A stretch of DNA of 32,265 bases from an uncultured Eisenbergiella sp. GTDB lineage: Bacteria > Bacillota > Clostridia > Lachnospirales > Lachnospiraceae. Of the stretch, positions 1 through 7,803 are shown piece by piece. Below the pieces are notes generated by a model that saw nothing but the letters and a program-made list of their open reading frames with translations, did not search any database and had not been told where the DNA came from. Where the stretch lies: contig CANQVD010000041.1 of the NCBI GenBank assembly GCA_947627215.1, positions 1-32,265 of the forward strand, in the 5' to 3' direction. Every line of letters starts with the position of its first letter. Positions within the stretch are counted from its first letter, which is position 1. Position numbers and translations under genes: made by a program.

Positions 1-300
1 CGGGCGTTTCACCTTACATGGGATGCGTTTCCCGGCACGGCTCGCCTGATTGACAAGGGGAATCATGTTCTGGCGGTCAATCAGGCGGCAGCGGCGGCAG
101 GTCTTACCGAAGGGCAGGTCTGCGCAAAAATAGGAGCTCCGGAAAGCCACAGGGGATGCAGAAAAGCGCTGGCGCTGTCTACACGAACTGCGCAGGTTGA
201 CAGACCAATCGAAAATAAAATTCGCGCTTGGGTTCCGGTAGAGGGATACCCGGAAGTTGTTGTGCATTTTTCCGTTATGCTCCCGGAGCGTAACCAGTGA
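1..300 (+). CDS. C-terminal end of a PAS-like sensory domain protein (partial)
   Basis: An open frame enters from the left edge without a start and ends at a TGA at 298-300, giving 99 residues. The visible stretch has the feel of a PAS fold: it opens with FPGTARLIDKGNHVLAVN, continues through a segment with two cysteines (VCAKIGAPESHRGC) and closes with VEGYPEVVVHFSVMLPE, a beta-rich ending typical of small-molecule or redox-sensing PAS domains. The stop overlaps a GTG at 297 that can start the following exporter gene, so the two are probably cotranscribed. The family assignment rests on pattern only and the rest of the protein, including any output domain, lies outside the window. That it is coding is fairly sure; that it is PAS is moderate. 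Confidence 0.6.
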   Translation, partial: RAFHLTWDAFPGTARLIDKGNHVLAVNQAAAAAGLTEGQVCAKIGAPESHRGCRKALALSTRTAQVDRPIENKIRAWVPVEGYPEVVVHFSVMLPERNQ

Positions 301-1244
301 CCATGAAAGACGACAGAAGCCATCTCGGTGTCTTTTATGTGATTCTTTCTGCTGTCCTGTTCGGTACGATGCCGCTGTTGACCAGAATCGCATATGCTCA
401 TGGCAGCAATGCCTATACGGTCGCTTTCGGCAGATTCTTCTTTGGCAGCATCGTGCTGGGACTCATCTGTCTTGTTTTGCCGGGCTGTTCCATAAAAATA
501 AAAAAGGAACAGTTTCTCGCCCTGCTGAAACTGTCGATACCTTATGCCCTGATGCCGATACTGCTTTATGCTTCTTACACCTATATCGACAGCGGCATGG
601 CCACGACCCTTCACTTCACCTATCCTGTTGCGGTCATGTTGATTTTGGCGATATTTTTCAGGACACGGCCGGACACGAAGCAAATCATTTGTGCCATCCT
701 TTGTGTTGGAGGCATGGCGCTGCTCTATACTCCAGACGGAAAGGTTCGCGTGGAGGGGATCATTCTGGCGATCGCCTCCGGGATAATTTATGCTGTATAT
801 ATCGTTTTGTTGGGAAAAAGCACCGTCAAAGGGCTTCACTCTCTTGTGCTTGCGTTTTGGATCTCTCTGCTGTCCGCAGCGGAGATTGGGATAATTGCTT
901 TTTTCAGCAAAAAGCTCGTTTTCAGTCTGGATGCGACAGGGTGGGCTGCAGAGTTTGGTCTTGCCCTGCTTGCCACAGTTTTTGCTCTGGTGCTATTTCA
1001 AAAGGGCGTAATCCTCTGCGGAGAAGTGAAGGCATCCCTGTTCAGCACTTTCGAGCCGCTGACAGGAATTTTCATTGGAGTGATTGCTTTCCATGAAGCG
1101 CTTACTGTCAGAGAAGGAATTGGAATAGCCAGTATTCTTGCGGCAGTTGTGCTTCTTGCAATACCTGCCAAAAAGATACCTGTAAAAATCCGGCATCAAT
1201 GGCGGATTTTACGGGTTGACAAAGGCAGCGGGCCGAATATATAA
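297..1244 (+). CDS. EamA-family (DMT superfamily) membrane exporter
   Basis: A 315-residue protein made almost entirely of hydrophobic helices, about ten, arranged as two tandem EamA repeats (roughly residues 10-140 and 155-290). The first repeat begins LGVFYVILSAVLFGTMPLLT and the second ends with the family-type segment FEPLTGIFIGVIAFHEAL. Such proteins export metabolites or amino acids across the cytoplasmic membrane; the substrate cannot be read from sequence. Two starts are possible, GTG 297 (spacing 9 from GGAG at 284-287) and ATG 303; I use GTG because of the ribosome-binding spacing and the overlap with the upstream stop. Its own stop (1242-1244) lies inside the -10 box of the ssrA promoter. 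This gene and its neighbour upstream are less GC-rich than the rest of the window. Confidence 0.85.
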   Translation: MTMKDDRSHLGVFYVILSAVLFGTMPLLTRIAYAHGSNAYTVAFGRFFFGSIVLGLICLVLPGCSIKIKKEQFLALLKLSIPYALMPILLYASYTYIDSGMATTLHFTYPVAVMLILAIFFRTRPDTKQIICAILCVGGMALLYTPDGKVRVEGIILAIASGIIYAVYIVLLGKSTVKGLHSLVLAFWISLLSAAEIGIIAFFSKKLVFSLDATGWAAEFGLALLATVFALVLFQKGVILCGEVKASLFSTFEPLTGIFIGVIAFHEALTVREGIGIASILAAVVLLAIPAKKIPVKIRHQWRILRVDKGSGPNI

Positions 1245-1245
1245 T
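1216..1245 (+). promoter_or_regulatory. Vegetative promoter of ssrA
   Basis: A consensus TTGACA at 1216-1221 and a consensus TATAAT at 1240-1245 are separated by 18 bases, predicting a start near 1252 and a precursor leader of about 80 nt before the mature tmRNA. The -10 hexamer contains the stop codon of the upstream exporter gene. Confidence 0.85.
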
Positions 1246-1332
1246 GAAGAACGGGAAAGCGGAGAGGCCGTCTGGCCGCGCGTTTTCCTTCCTGTGAGGA
1301 TGCCGTGCCGGGACGCGGTGTTCGCCGGATAT

Positions 1333-1689
1333 GGGTCAGTCAAGGTTTCGACAGGGGTCTTGCAACTGGAGAAGCTATCCGCAGGTGGTGCGTCAAACCA
1401 CAAACCTAAATATAAACGCTGAAGATAATTTAGCATACGCTGCCTGATGGCGGCTGTCCGGCTTAAGGCACTCACACCTTAAGACTCGGGCATCGACGAT
1501 GTGAGAAACGATGCGGGTCAAGCTTTGCCCCCGCAGGCGTATCATGAAGCTACCGAGCGCGTCAGGATGTCTGCTTTTTTCGGACGCAGGAGGGAACGGC
1601 CGGAGAAAGACCGGCAGAAAGAACAGACTACGATAGTAGAAGGACAGGGAATAGGCTTTTGGACACGGGTTCGACTCCCGTCTGATCCA
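1333..1689 (+). ncRNA. ssrA: Transfer-messenger RNA (tmRNA)
   Basis: One-piece tmRNA of about 357 nt. The 5' end GGGTCAGTCAAGGTTTCGAC pairs as an acceptor stem with CTGATCC at 1682-1688, and the third pair is the G-U wobble that AlaRS recognises. The T arm reads GGGTTCGACTCCC just before it. The discriminator A at 1689 is followed by CTG, so CCA is not encoded and must be added. The tag frame starts at a GCT resume codon at 1418 and encodes AEDNLAYAA, ending at TGA 1445-1447. The RNA rescues stalled ribosomes with SmpB, whose gene is also in this window at 18580-19044. Ends are set by the acceptor pairing; the mature 3' end after processing was not tested. Confidence 0.95.
1418..1447 (+). other. 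tmRNA proteolysis-tag reading frame
   Basis: Nine codons, GCT to GCC, then TGA, encode AEDNLAYAA. The C-terminal hydrophobic YAA/LAA-type ending is the degradation signal read by ClpXP-type proteases. The resume codon GCT is inferred from family practice, where it is usually alanine. Confidence 0.85.
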
Positions 1690-1697
1690 CTGATCAA

Positions 1698-1736
1698 GAG
1701 GTATACGAACACCGGGTGTTCGCGTACCTCGTTTTT
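1698..1736 (+). terminator. Intrinsic terminator of ssrA
   Basis: GAGGTATACGAACACC is followed directly by GGTGTTCGCGTACCTC, a stem with two mismatched central pairs, and then GTTTTT. It begins nine bases after the tmRNA discriminator base. Confidence 0.85.
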
Positions 1737-1766
1737 GGGTCCATTCGTTAAACTCGGAAAAAGAGG

Positions 1767-1818
1767 GAGGTTTTCTGGATCCTGCGGCGAAGCTGCTGAA
1801 AACCTCTTTCCTTTTTTG
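1767..1818 (+). terminator. Second terminator-like hairpin after ssrA
   Basis: GAGGTTTTC at 1767-1775 is the exact complement of GAAAACCTC at 1798-1806, with a loop of about 22 bases, followed by TTTCCTTTTTT. It may back up the first ssrA terminator. The large loop makes it a weaker candidate. Confidence 0.5.
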
Positions 1819-1949
1819 TCTTAAGATTTCCGCGGCTGCCGCGGCCCCGGCAGGTGTGCGGCTTCTGCGGGGAGGAGCCGTGCCCGAGGGGCGGCGAATG
1901 GGTAAGAGAAGCGTACAGCGCACAGTTCTTGGTTCGGGAGATGTTTGGA

Positions 1950-3227
1950 ATGCGAAAACGGAAGGCGAGAAGGAGACGGCTTATCATCGGTACAGCCGCT
2001 GCGGTGGTGATCATCGCGGCGGGGATCACGCTGATCTATTGGAATCTTCCGCAGACGAAGCTCGGCCGGGCGCTGGAGGCGGCCGGGGCCTATATGACAG
2101 AGATGGATTACGTGAACGCGCAGGGAGCCTATGAGGAGGCGCTTTCCATCGACGGCACCAGCGTACAGGCATATCGGGGGCTTGCCGATGATTTCACGGT
2201 CCGGGGAATGGAGCAGGAGGCGGAAAGCATTTTGCTGGAGGGGTATGAGGTCACCGGAGACAGCGTCCTTTTGCAGAATTATGCGGCCACGGTCCTGAAT
2301 GATGCGGTGGAACAGATCAATTCCGGAAATGTGACATATGCCACCGCGCAGCGCTGTCTGGACGTGCTGGAGAAGGTGCCGGCCGAAACGCAGGCGGCGG
2401 AGCTGCTCGTCACCTGTGCGCAGCGCCTTCTGCAGACAGGGGATCAGAGCGTTGTGCTTTTGGACGGCCTGGACGGCAGCAGCGGCTTTCCGGAATATCA
2501 GGATTTTGCGGATCGGCTTTTGACGGCGGCGCAGGGGAATCCGGCGCTCTATCTGCCGGCGGTGGAGGCCTTCTGCGTGATTCCGGTGCAGGAAGTTTAT
2601 CTGAGTCTTTCTCATGCGGCGGATTACCGGGCGCTCCTGGAACGCGCGGAGGGGCTGGGGGCGGCAGGCGCGGGAGAGCTTCTGGCCTGTCTGGATAAGC
2701 AGAGCGAGATCAGCGCCTATTTTGCCCCTATGTTTGAGAATTTTGAACGGGGAAATTTTGAGGCGGCCAAATCCTTTATCGTGGAGGATGAATATAAGGT
2801 GATCCGCGACAGCTTCATCGAGGGCGTCATGGATTACTGGTATGGGAATTCTTATGTGCCCGTGACGAAGGAAGCCATCGTCTTTCTGCAGACGGAGAAC
2901 GGCCGAATGTTTTCCTATGTGGAAGACAGCAGTCTGGTGGAGCCGACGGGAACGATCCGGGTGCTGGGACAGACCATGAAGGATATGGGGGTGCAGCGGA
3001 CCGGCATCGAGTATGTGCCCGCCTATGATCCCGCGTTTTATTATCCTCATACGGAATATGAGATCATATACTGGAACACAATGGTGACAGGAGATGCTAC
3101 GGTTCACAGCACGGTGGTTTCCAGGATGAATTACCGGTTTGCGGAAAAGATATTTCTGGCGGACCGGACGGAATCGAACATGATCTATGATTGGGGCGGT
3201 CCGAATGAAAAGCGGAAAAAAGAATAA
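1950..3227 (+). CDS. Membrane-anchored TPR-like repeat protein
   Basis: A protein of 425 residues whose start carries a run of basic residues (MRKRKARRRR) and then one hydrophobic segment (about 11-31), so it is probably a signal anchor with the body outside. Residues 40-110 look like helical TPR pairs: YMTEMDYVNAQGAYEEAL, then a GLADDFTVRG segment and a LLEGYEVTGD segment. The C-terminal third is richer in aromatic and beta residues and is not recognised. Start chosen at ATG 1950 because GGGAG at 1936-1940 lies nine bases upstream. The frame stays open upstream: ATG 1941 has no room for a ribosome site and GTG 1854 has none visible. The gene overlaps the start of the MATE gene by 23 bases. 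Function unknown; a role at the envelope is inference. Confidence 0.75.
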   Translation: MRKRKARRRRLIIGTAAAVVIIAAGITLIYWNLPQTKLGRALEAAGAYMTEMDYVNAQGAYEEALSIDGTSVQAYRGLADDFTVRGMEQEAESILLEGYEVTGDSVLLQNYAATVLNDAVEQINSGNVTYATAQRCLDVLEKVPAETQAAELLVTCAQRLLQTGDQSVVLLDGLDGSSGFPEYQDFADRLLTAAQGNPALYLPAVEAFCVIPVQEVYLSLSHAADYRALLERAEGLGAAGAGELLACLDKQSEISAYFAPMFENFERGNFEAAKSFIVEDEYKVIRDSFIEGVMDYWYGNSYVPVTKEAIVFLQTENGRMFSYVEDSSLVEPTGTIRVLGQTMKDMGVQRTGIEYVPAYDPAFYYPHTEYEIIYWNTMVTGDATVHSTVVSRMNYRFAEKIFLADRTESNMIYDWGGPNEKRKKE

Positions 3228-4620
3228 TATCAACATGACGGAAGGCGCGCCGGGGAAGAAACTGTTCCTCTTCGCGCTTCCTATGATTTTGGGCAACTTG
3301 TTTCAGCAGTTTTACAACATGGCGGATTCCGTCATCGTGGGGCGGTTCGTGGGAGAAGACGCGCTGGCGGCGGTGGGCGCTTCTTATGCGCTGACCACCG
3401 TTTTTGTCATGCTGGCCATCGGCGGCGGCAACGGCTCCGCGGTCGTCACTTCTCAGTACCTGGGGGCAGAGCAATACAGGCAGATGAAGACCTCGGTCTC
3501 CACGGCGCTGCTCTCGTTTCTGCTGGCGAGTCTGGCGCTGGCCGTTTTCGGCCTTTTTTGTTCCGGCGGGATTCTGCGGGCGCTGCATACGCCGGAAAAT
3601 ATCCGGCAGCAGGCGGAGCTCTATCTGCGAATTTATTTTACGGGACTGCCCTTCCTGTTCATGTACAATGTGCTGGCGTCCATGTTCAATGCCATGGGGG
3701 ATTCCCGCACACCGCTGTATCTTCTGGTCTTTTCTTCTCTGCTGAATATTTTTCTGGATATCGTCTTTGTGACGCGGTTTGGCTGGGGTGTGGCAGGCGT
3801 GGCCGTCGCCACGGTGCTGGCCCAGGGAATTTCCGCGGTGATTTCTTTTTGTCTGCTGCTTTCGCGTCTGGCGGGATACGGGGAAGCGGAGGGGAGAGAA
3901 GCACACGGAGCCGGAACGGCGGCAGAGCCGGCCGTGACGCAGGAGGAAGAAAGGCGTCTCTTCGATGGACGGATGCTGGGAAAAATGCTTAAGGTGGCCA
4001 TTCCCACCATGCTGCAGCAGTCCATCGTATCCATCGGCATGCTGCTGGTACAGTCGGTGGTGAACGGCTTCGGTTCTTCAGTGCTGGCGGGCTATACGGC
4101 GGGACAGCGCATCGAATCCATCTGTATCGTGCCTATGATCGCCGCGGGAAACGCGGTTTCCACTTTCACCGCCCAGAATATGGGGGCCGGGAAGCCGGAG
4201 CGGGTGCGAAGGGGCTATCGGAGTTCCTATGGGATCGTGCTGGGGTTTGCCGTATTGATCTGCGGGATCCTGCTCGCTTTCCGCAGACAGATCATTGGGG
4301 CTTTTCTGGATGGGGAAACGGCGTCGCTGGCCTATTCCACCGGCGTTTCCTACGTCTCTTTTCTCGCGTTTTTCTTCGGGTTCATCGGCTTGAAGGCCGT
4401 TACGGACGGCGTTCTGCGGGGCAGCGGGGATGTTGTCGTCTTCACCGCGGCCAATCTGGTGAATCTGACGATCCGGGTGGCGGTGGCCAATCTCTGTGCG
4501 CCCGTCTGGGGCGTGGCTGCGGTCTGGTATGCGGTGCCCATGGGCTGGTGCGCCAACTATCTGGTGTCTTTTCTCCGGTACCTTTCCGGAAAGTGGAGCC
4601 GGAAGCGGCTGATCCGCTGA
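3205..4620 (+). CDS. MATE-family multidrug/cation antiporter
   Basis: About 471 residues with twelve hydrophobic helices. The N-terminal signature FALPMILGNLFQQFYNMADS followed by VIVGRFVGEDALAAVGA is typical of MATE exporters (NorM/DinF-type), which expel drugs or metabolites against Na+ or H+. The second half repeats the fold from KVAIPTMLQQSIVSIGMLLV. Between the halves, about residues 220-255, sits an alanine/glutamate-rich cytoplasmic linker that is longer than usual. Possible starts are ATG 3187, 3205 and 3235; I prefer 3205, five bases after a GGGGCGG, with the conserved NINMTEG stretch close to the N terminus. It overlaps the upstream gene and probably depends on it for translation. 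The substrate is not predictable. Confidence 0.9.
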   Translation: MKSGKKNNINMTEGAPGKKLFLFALPMILGNLFQQFYNMADSVIVGRFVGEDALAAVGASYALTTVFVMLAIGGGNGSAVVTSQYLGAEQYRQMKTSVSTALLSFLLASLALAVFGLFCSGGILRALHTPENIRQQAELYLRIYFTGLPFLFMYNVLASMFNAMGDSRTPLYLLVFSSLLNIFLDIVFVTRFGWGVAGVAVATVLAQGISAVISFCLLLSRLAGYGEAEGREAHGAGTAAEPAVTQEEERRLFDGRMLGKMLKVAIPTMLQQSIVSIGMLLVQSVVNGFGSSVLAGYTAGQRIESICIVPMIAAGNAVSTFTAQNMGAGKPERVRRGYRSSYGIVLGFAVLICGILLAFRRQIIGAFLDGETASLAYSTGVSYVSFLAFFFGFIGLKAVTDGVLRGSGDVVVFTAANLVNLTIRVAVANLCAPVWGVAAVWYAVPMGWCANYLVSFLRYLSGKWSRKRLIR

Positions 4621-4659
4621 CAGGCCAGGCAGCGTGCCGGGAAGCGATCCGGCGGGCTT

Positions 4660-5829
4660 TCAGGAATTCATATCCTTATCCACATTGACCACGGTGTGAT
4701 AGCCGGGGTCAATTTTTTTCGCTTTTTCATCGATCAGCGCGCTGAGCGCATCGTCGTCCATTTTAAAATGGTAAGGGGCCAGCACGTCGAACAGGATCTT
4801 GGTGCGGCTGGCTCCCCGGACCAACCGAAAATCGTGGAGCTGCAGGACGGGATCGATCTCCTTTAAGAGCGCGCGCATTTCTTCCCGCACCTCCAGCGTC
4901 TGTTCGTCATCTGTCACTACGGGATCCATGTGGATCACCGCGCTGCAGTGAAGCTGCCTCTGCAGCTCCCGTTCCACCGTGTCCACGGCATCGTGGAGGC
5001 TCAGAAGATCGCCCGCCGCGTCCACCTCCGCATGCAGGGAGATCATGGTGCGGCCCGGTCCGTAGTTATGGACGATGAGATCATGGATGTCCAGGATGGC
5101 GGGATCGGAGAGGGCGATCTTTCGAATCCGGTCCACGAACGCCTGATCCGGGGGCTGTCCCAGCAGCGGATTGATGGTGTCTCTGGCGGCACAGATGCCG
5201 GAATAGCCGATGAAAAGGCCCACCAGCAGACCGCACCAGCCGTCGATATGGATGCCGCTGAAATGTTCCGTCAGCGCCGCGGCCAGCACGACCGCCGTGG
5301 CGAAAACGTCGCTGATGGAGTCCGCGGCGGCGGCCCTCATGGCGGCACTGCGGATCCTGGCGGCCACAGCCCGGTTATAGCCATACATATACAGCTTCAC
5401 CAGAATGGAGACCGACAGCAGGATGGGGATCAGCGGATGGAAGGCGGGAACGTCGGGATGGACGATCTTTTCCGCGGAAGTCTTCAAAAGCTCCAGCGCC
5501 ATCAGCAGGATCAGGCAGGAGACCACGAAGCCCGCCAGATATTCGATGCGCCCGTGGCCGAAGGGGTGATCGTGATCCGGCTTCTGGCCGCTCATCCGGA
5601 AGCCGATGAGGGTCACCAGGGAGGAGGCCGCGTCGGACAGGTTGTTGAAGGCGTCCGCCGTGATGGCGATGGAGGCGCTCATGACGCCGACAAAGGATTT
5701 GAGCCCGAACAGGATCAGGTTCAGCCCGATCCCCACCGCGCCGCAGAGCACACCGTAGGCCTGGCGGACGGACGGGTCCTCCACATCCTGCCGGTTCTTT
5801 ATGAAAATACGGGAAAGCAGAGCGATCAT
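4660..5829 (-). CDS. Cation diffusion facilitator (CDF) metal exporter
   Basis: A 389-residue protein, convergent with the MATE gene. Six transmembrane helices occupy about residues 25-220. Metal-site motifs are visible in helix 2 (ADAFNNLSDAASS) and helix 5 (AAADSISDVFAT), with the loop HDHPFGHGRIEY between. The cytoplasmic C-terminal domain carries IHDLIVHNYGPG and HAEVDA, and is followed by a further ferredoxin-like segment, making it longer than the roughly 300-residue FieF type. CDF proteins export Zn, Fe, Mn, Co or Cd by proton exchange; the ion is not read here. The start at 5829 is favoured over upstream in-frame codons by GGAGGA eight bases before it. A foldable leader candidate lies upstream at 5910-5999. 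Confidence 0.92.
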   Translation of the reverse strand: MIALLSRIFIKNRQDVEDPSVRQAYGVLCGAVGIGLNLILFGLKSFVGVMSASIAITADAFNNLSDAASSLVTLIGFRMSGQKPDHDHPFGHGRIEYLAGFVVSCLILLMALELLKTSAEKIVHPDVPAFHPLIPILLSVSILVKLYMYGYNRAVAARIRSAAMRAAAADSISDVFATAVVLAAALTEHFSGIHIDGWCGLLVGLFIGYSGICAARDTINPLLGQPPDQAFVDRIRKIALSDPAILDIHDLIVHNYGPGRTMISLHAEVDAAGDLLSLHDAVDTVERELQRQLHCSAVIHMDPVVTDDEQTLEVREEMRALLKEIDPVLQLHDFRLVRGASRTKILFDVLAPYHFKMDDDALSALIDEKAKKIDPGYHTVVNVDKDMNS

Positions 5830-5909
5830 GACGCAGTTCCTCCGCGGAAAGAATGGTTTTGATGATTGTAACACCTTTTGCAGAAAATAGGAAGGGATTT
5901 TTGTGATGC

Positions 5910-5999
5910 GGGGATGCTTCCGGCCATGCCCGATACGAAGCTTCCGCGGCCCCAAATGGGGCATGAATGCTTATTTCCGGTGAAAACCGGGGCATCCCC
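5910..5999 (-). promoter_or_regulatory. Candidate structured leader of the CDF gene
   Basis: Read on the minus strand this 90-base stretch can close on itself. GGGGATGC at one end is the perfect complement of GCATCCCC at the other. Inside are CCGGT-TTTC-ACCGG and CATGCCC paired with GGGCATG, or alternatively GCCCC-ATTT-GGGGC. It ends 80 bases before the CDF start, where metal-sensing leaders are often found. I could not match it to the Mn (yybP-ykoY) or Ni/Co (czcD) riboswitch consensus from memory. No clear minus-strand promoter was identified, so that it is transcribed is inference. Confidence 0.3.
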
Positions 6000-6001
6000 T
6001 C

Positions 6002-6030
6002 TTGCACAGGGCAGGAAAATTGTGTATAAT
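6002..6030 (+). promoter_or_regulatory. Vegetative promoter of gpmI
   Basis: TTGCAC at 6002-6007 and TATAAT at 6025-6030, 17 bases apart, predict a start near 6037 and a leader of about 67 nt. The gpmI ribosome site AAGGAG follows at 6091-6096. Confidence 0.85.
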
Positions 6031-6103
6031 TTCTCACGGTATGGAACAGCGGAGAGTCTGATTTGCGCGCTTTCCGTTTCGATAGAAAAAAAGGAGATCA
6101 ACC

Positions 6104-7645
6104 ATGAGCAAAAAACCAGTAGTGTTAATGATCCTTGACGGCTACGGCCTCAACGAGAGAAAAGACCATAACGCGGTGGCAGAGGCGTCCACCCCGGTGA
6201 TGGACGAGCTGATGCGCACCTGCCCCTTCGTGAAGGGCAACGCCAGCGGCATGGCGGTGGGCCTGCCGGAGGGCCAGATGGGCAATTCCGAGGTGGGACA
6301 TCTGAACATGGGCGCGGGCCGCATCGTCTATCAGGAGCTGACCCGGATCACCAAGGAGATCCAGGACGGCACCTTTTTTGAAAATCCGGCGCTTCTGGAC
6401 GCGGTGAACAATTGTAAGAAAAAGAATTCCTCCCTGCATCTGTACGGCCTGGTGTCCGACGGCGGCGTGCACAGCCACAACACCCATATTTACGGGCTGC
6501 TGGAGCTGGCGAAGCGGAACGGCCTCTCCAAAGTATATGTACACTGCTTCCTGGACGGCCGCGATACCCCTCCCACCAGCGGCAAGGGCTATGTGGAGGA
6601 GCTGGAAGCGAAGATGAAGGAGATCGGCGTGGGCAAGGTGGCCTCCGTGATGGGACGCTACTATGCCATGGACCGGGATAACAATTATGACAGAGTGGAG
6701 CTTGCTTACAGGGCGCTGACACAGGGCGAAGGGCTGACCGCGTCCAGCGGCCCGGACGGTATTCAGGCTTCCTATGACAGACAGGAAACGGACGAGTTCG
6801 TAAAGCCTACCGTGGTGCTCGAGGACGGCAGGCCCGTCGCTACGATCCGGGACGGTGATTCCATCATCTTTTTCAACTTCCGTCCCGATAGGGCCAGAGA
6901 AATCACCCATGTGTTCTGCGACGATGCATTCACGCGCTTTGCGCGGCCGAAGCGTCCGGATGTGACGTATGTGTGCTTTTCCGATTATGACCCTACCATT
7001 CCGAACAAGGAGGTGGCGTTCCATAAGATTTCCGTCACCAACACCTTCGGCGAGTGGCTGGCGGCGAACGGCATGAAGCAGGCCCGCATCGCGGAGACCG
7101 AGAAGTATGCGCATGTGACCTTTTTCTTCAATGGCGGCGTGGAGAAGCCCAACGAGGGAGAGGACCGCATCCTGGTGAATTCCCCCAAGGACGTGCCCAC
7201 CTATGATTTAAAGCCCCAGATGAGCGCCTATGAGGTCTGTGACAGGCTGGTGGAGTCCATCAAATCCGGCGTCTATGATGTGATCATTATCAATTTCGCC
7301 AATCCTGACATGGTGGGTCATACCGGCGTGGAGGCGGCGGCCGTCAAGGCCGTGGAAGCGGTGGATGCCTGCGTGGGCAGAGCGGTGGCGGCCATCAGAG
7401 AGGTGGACGGCGTGATGTTCATCTGCGCGGACCACGGCAATGCGGAGCAACTGGTGGACTATGAGACCGGCGCACCCTTTACGGCTCACACCACCAATCC
7501 GGTGCCCTTCATCCTCGTCAACTACGGGAAGGACGTAAAACTCCGGGAAGGCGGCTGCCTGGCGGACATCGTGCCCACTCTGATCGAGATCATGGGCAAA
7601 GAGCAGCCTGCGGAGATGACCGGAAAGTCGCTGTTGGTACACTGA
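6104..7645 (+). CDS. gpmI: 2,3-bisphosphoglycerate-independent phosphoglycerate mutase
   Basis: A full-length 513-residue enzyme that interconverts 3- and 2-phosphoglycerate in glycolysis, using two Mn2+ ions and a phosphoserine intermediate. Metal-binding Asp12 is in MILDGYG and the nucleophile Ser62 is in GNSEVGHLNMGAGR. Other family blocks are DGRDTPPTSGKGYVEEL, MGRYYAMDRDNNYDR, FFNFRPDRAREIT, NFANPDMVGHTG and CADHGNAE, in the usual order. The start is fixed by AAGGAG eight bases upstream. It has its own strong promoter, and a long GC hairpin lies downstream at 7698-7735. The next glycolytic enzyme, enolase, is encoded about 5 kb further on, on the same strand but not in the same operon. 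Confidence 0.98.
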   Translation: MSKKPVVLMILDGYGLNERKDHNAVAEASTPVMDELMRTCPFVKGNASGMAVGLPEGQMGNSEVGHLNMGAGRIVYQELTRITKEIQDGTFFENPALLDAVNNCKKKNSSLHLYGLVSDGGVHSHNTHIYGLLELAKRNGLSKVYVHCFLDGRDTPPTSGKGYVEELEAKMKEIGVGKVASVMGRYYAMDRDNNYDRVELAYRALTQGEGLTASSGPDGIQASYDRQETDEFVKPTVVLEDGRPVATIRDGDSIIFFNFRPDRAREITHVFCDDAFTRFARPKRPDVTYVCFSDYDPTIPNKEVAFHKISVTNTFGEWLAANGMKQARIAETEKYAHVTFFFNGGVEKPNEGEDRILVNSPKDVPTYDLKPQMSAYEVCDRLVESIKSGVYDVIIINFANPDMVGHTGVEAAAVKAVEAVDACVGRAVAAIREVDGVMFICADHGNAEQLVDYETGAPFTAHTTNPVPFILVNYGKDVKLREGGCLADIVPTLIEIMGKEQPAEMTGKSLLVH

Positions 7646-7697
7646 ATCGCAAAAGATACGGTTTTCTGCGGCAAATTGATCGATACGGAAACAGAAT

Positions 7698-7735
7698 GAG
7701 GCCGCGCCCCACAGACTGCTGCGGGGCGCGGCCTC
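7698..7735 (+). terminator. Perfect 13-bp GC hairpin after gpmI, without U-tract
   Basis: GAGGCCGCGCCCC at 7698-7710 is the exact complement of GGGGCGCGGCCTC at 7723-7735, with a 12-base loop. The sequence after it, TGTAAGATGC, has no T-run, so it is an atypical terminator or an mRNA 3' protector. Confidence 0.5.
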
Positions 7736-7803
7736 TGTAAGATGCGGACACAAAATTCACCGCGAGCCGGACGGGCTTTCTGATGGGCCGGAAGGGAGAG
7801 CAT

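Noticed and set aside
1393-1923. Open frames on both strands across the ssrA region
   Set aside because: They overlap a tmRNA with verified acceptor stem, T arm and tag frame, so are not genes.
1821-3296. A 491-codon open frame on the minus strand opposite the TPR-like gene
   Set aside because: It extends into the start of the MATE gene, has arginine/histidine-rich composition and no motifs; the plus strand has a ribosome site, a signal anchor and the repeat pattern.
4631-4657. GCCGG-CCGGC hairpin between the convergent MATE and CDF genes
   Set aside because: Only five pairs with no T-run on either side; too weak to call a terminator.
4930-5862. A 310-codon plus-strand frame opposite the CDF gene
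   Set aside because: The CDF protein on the minus strand has all membrane and metal motifs; this frame is an H/G/Q-rich shadow.
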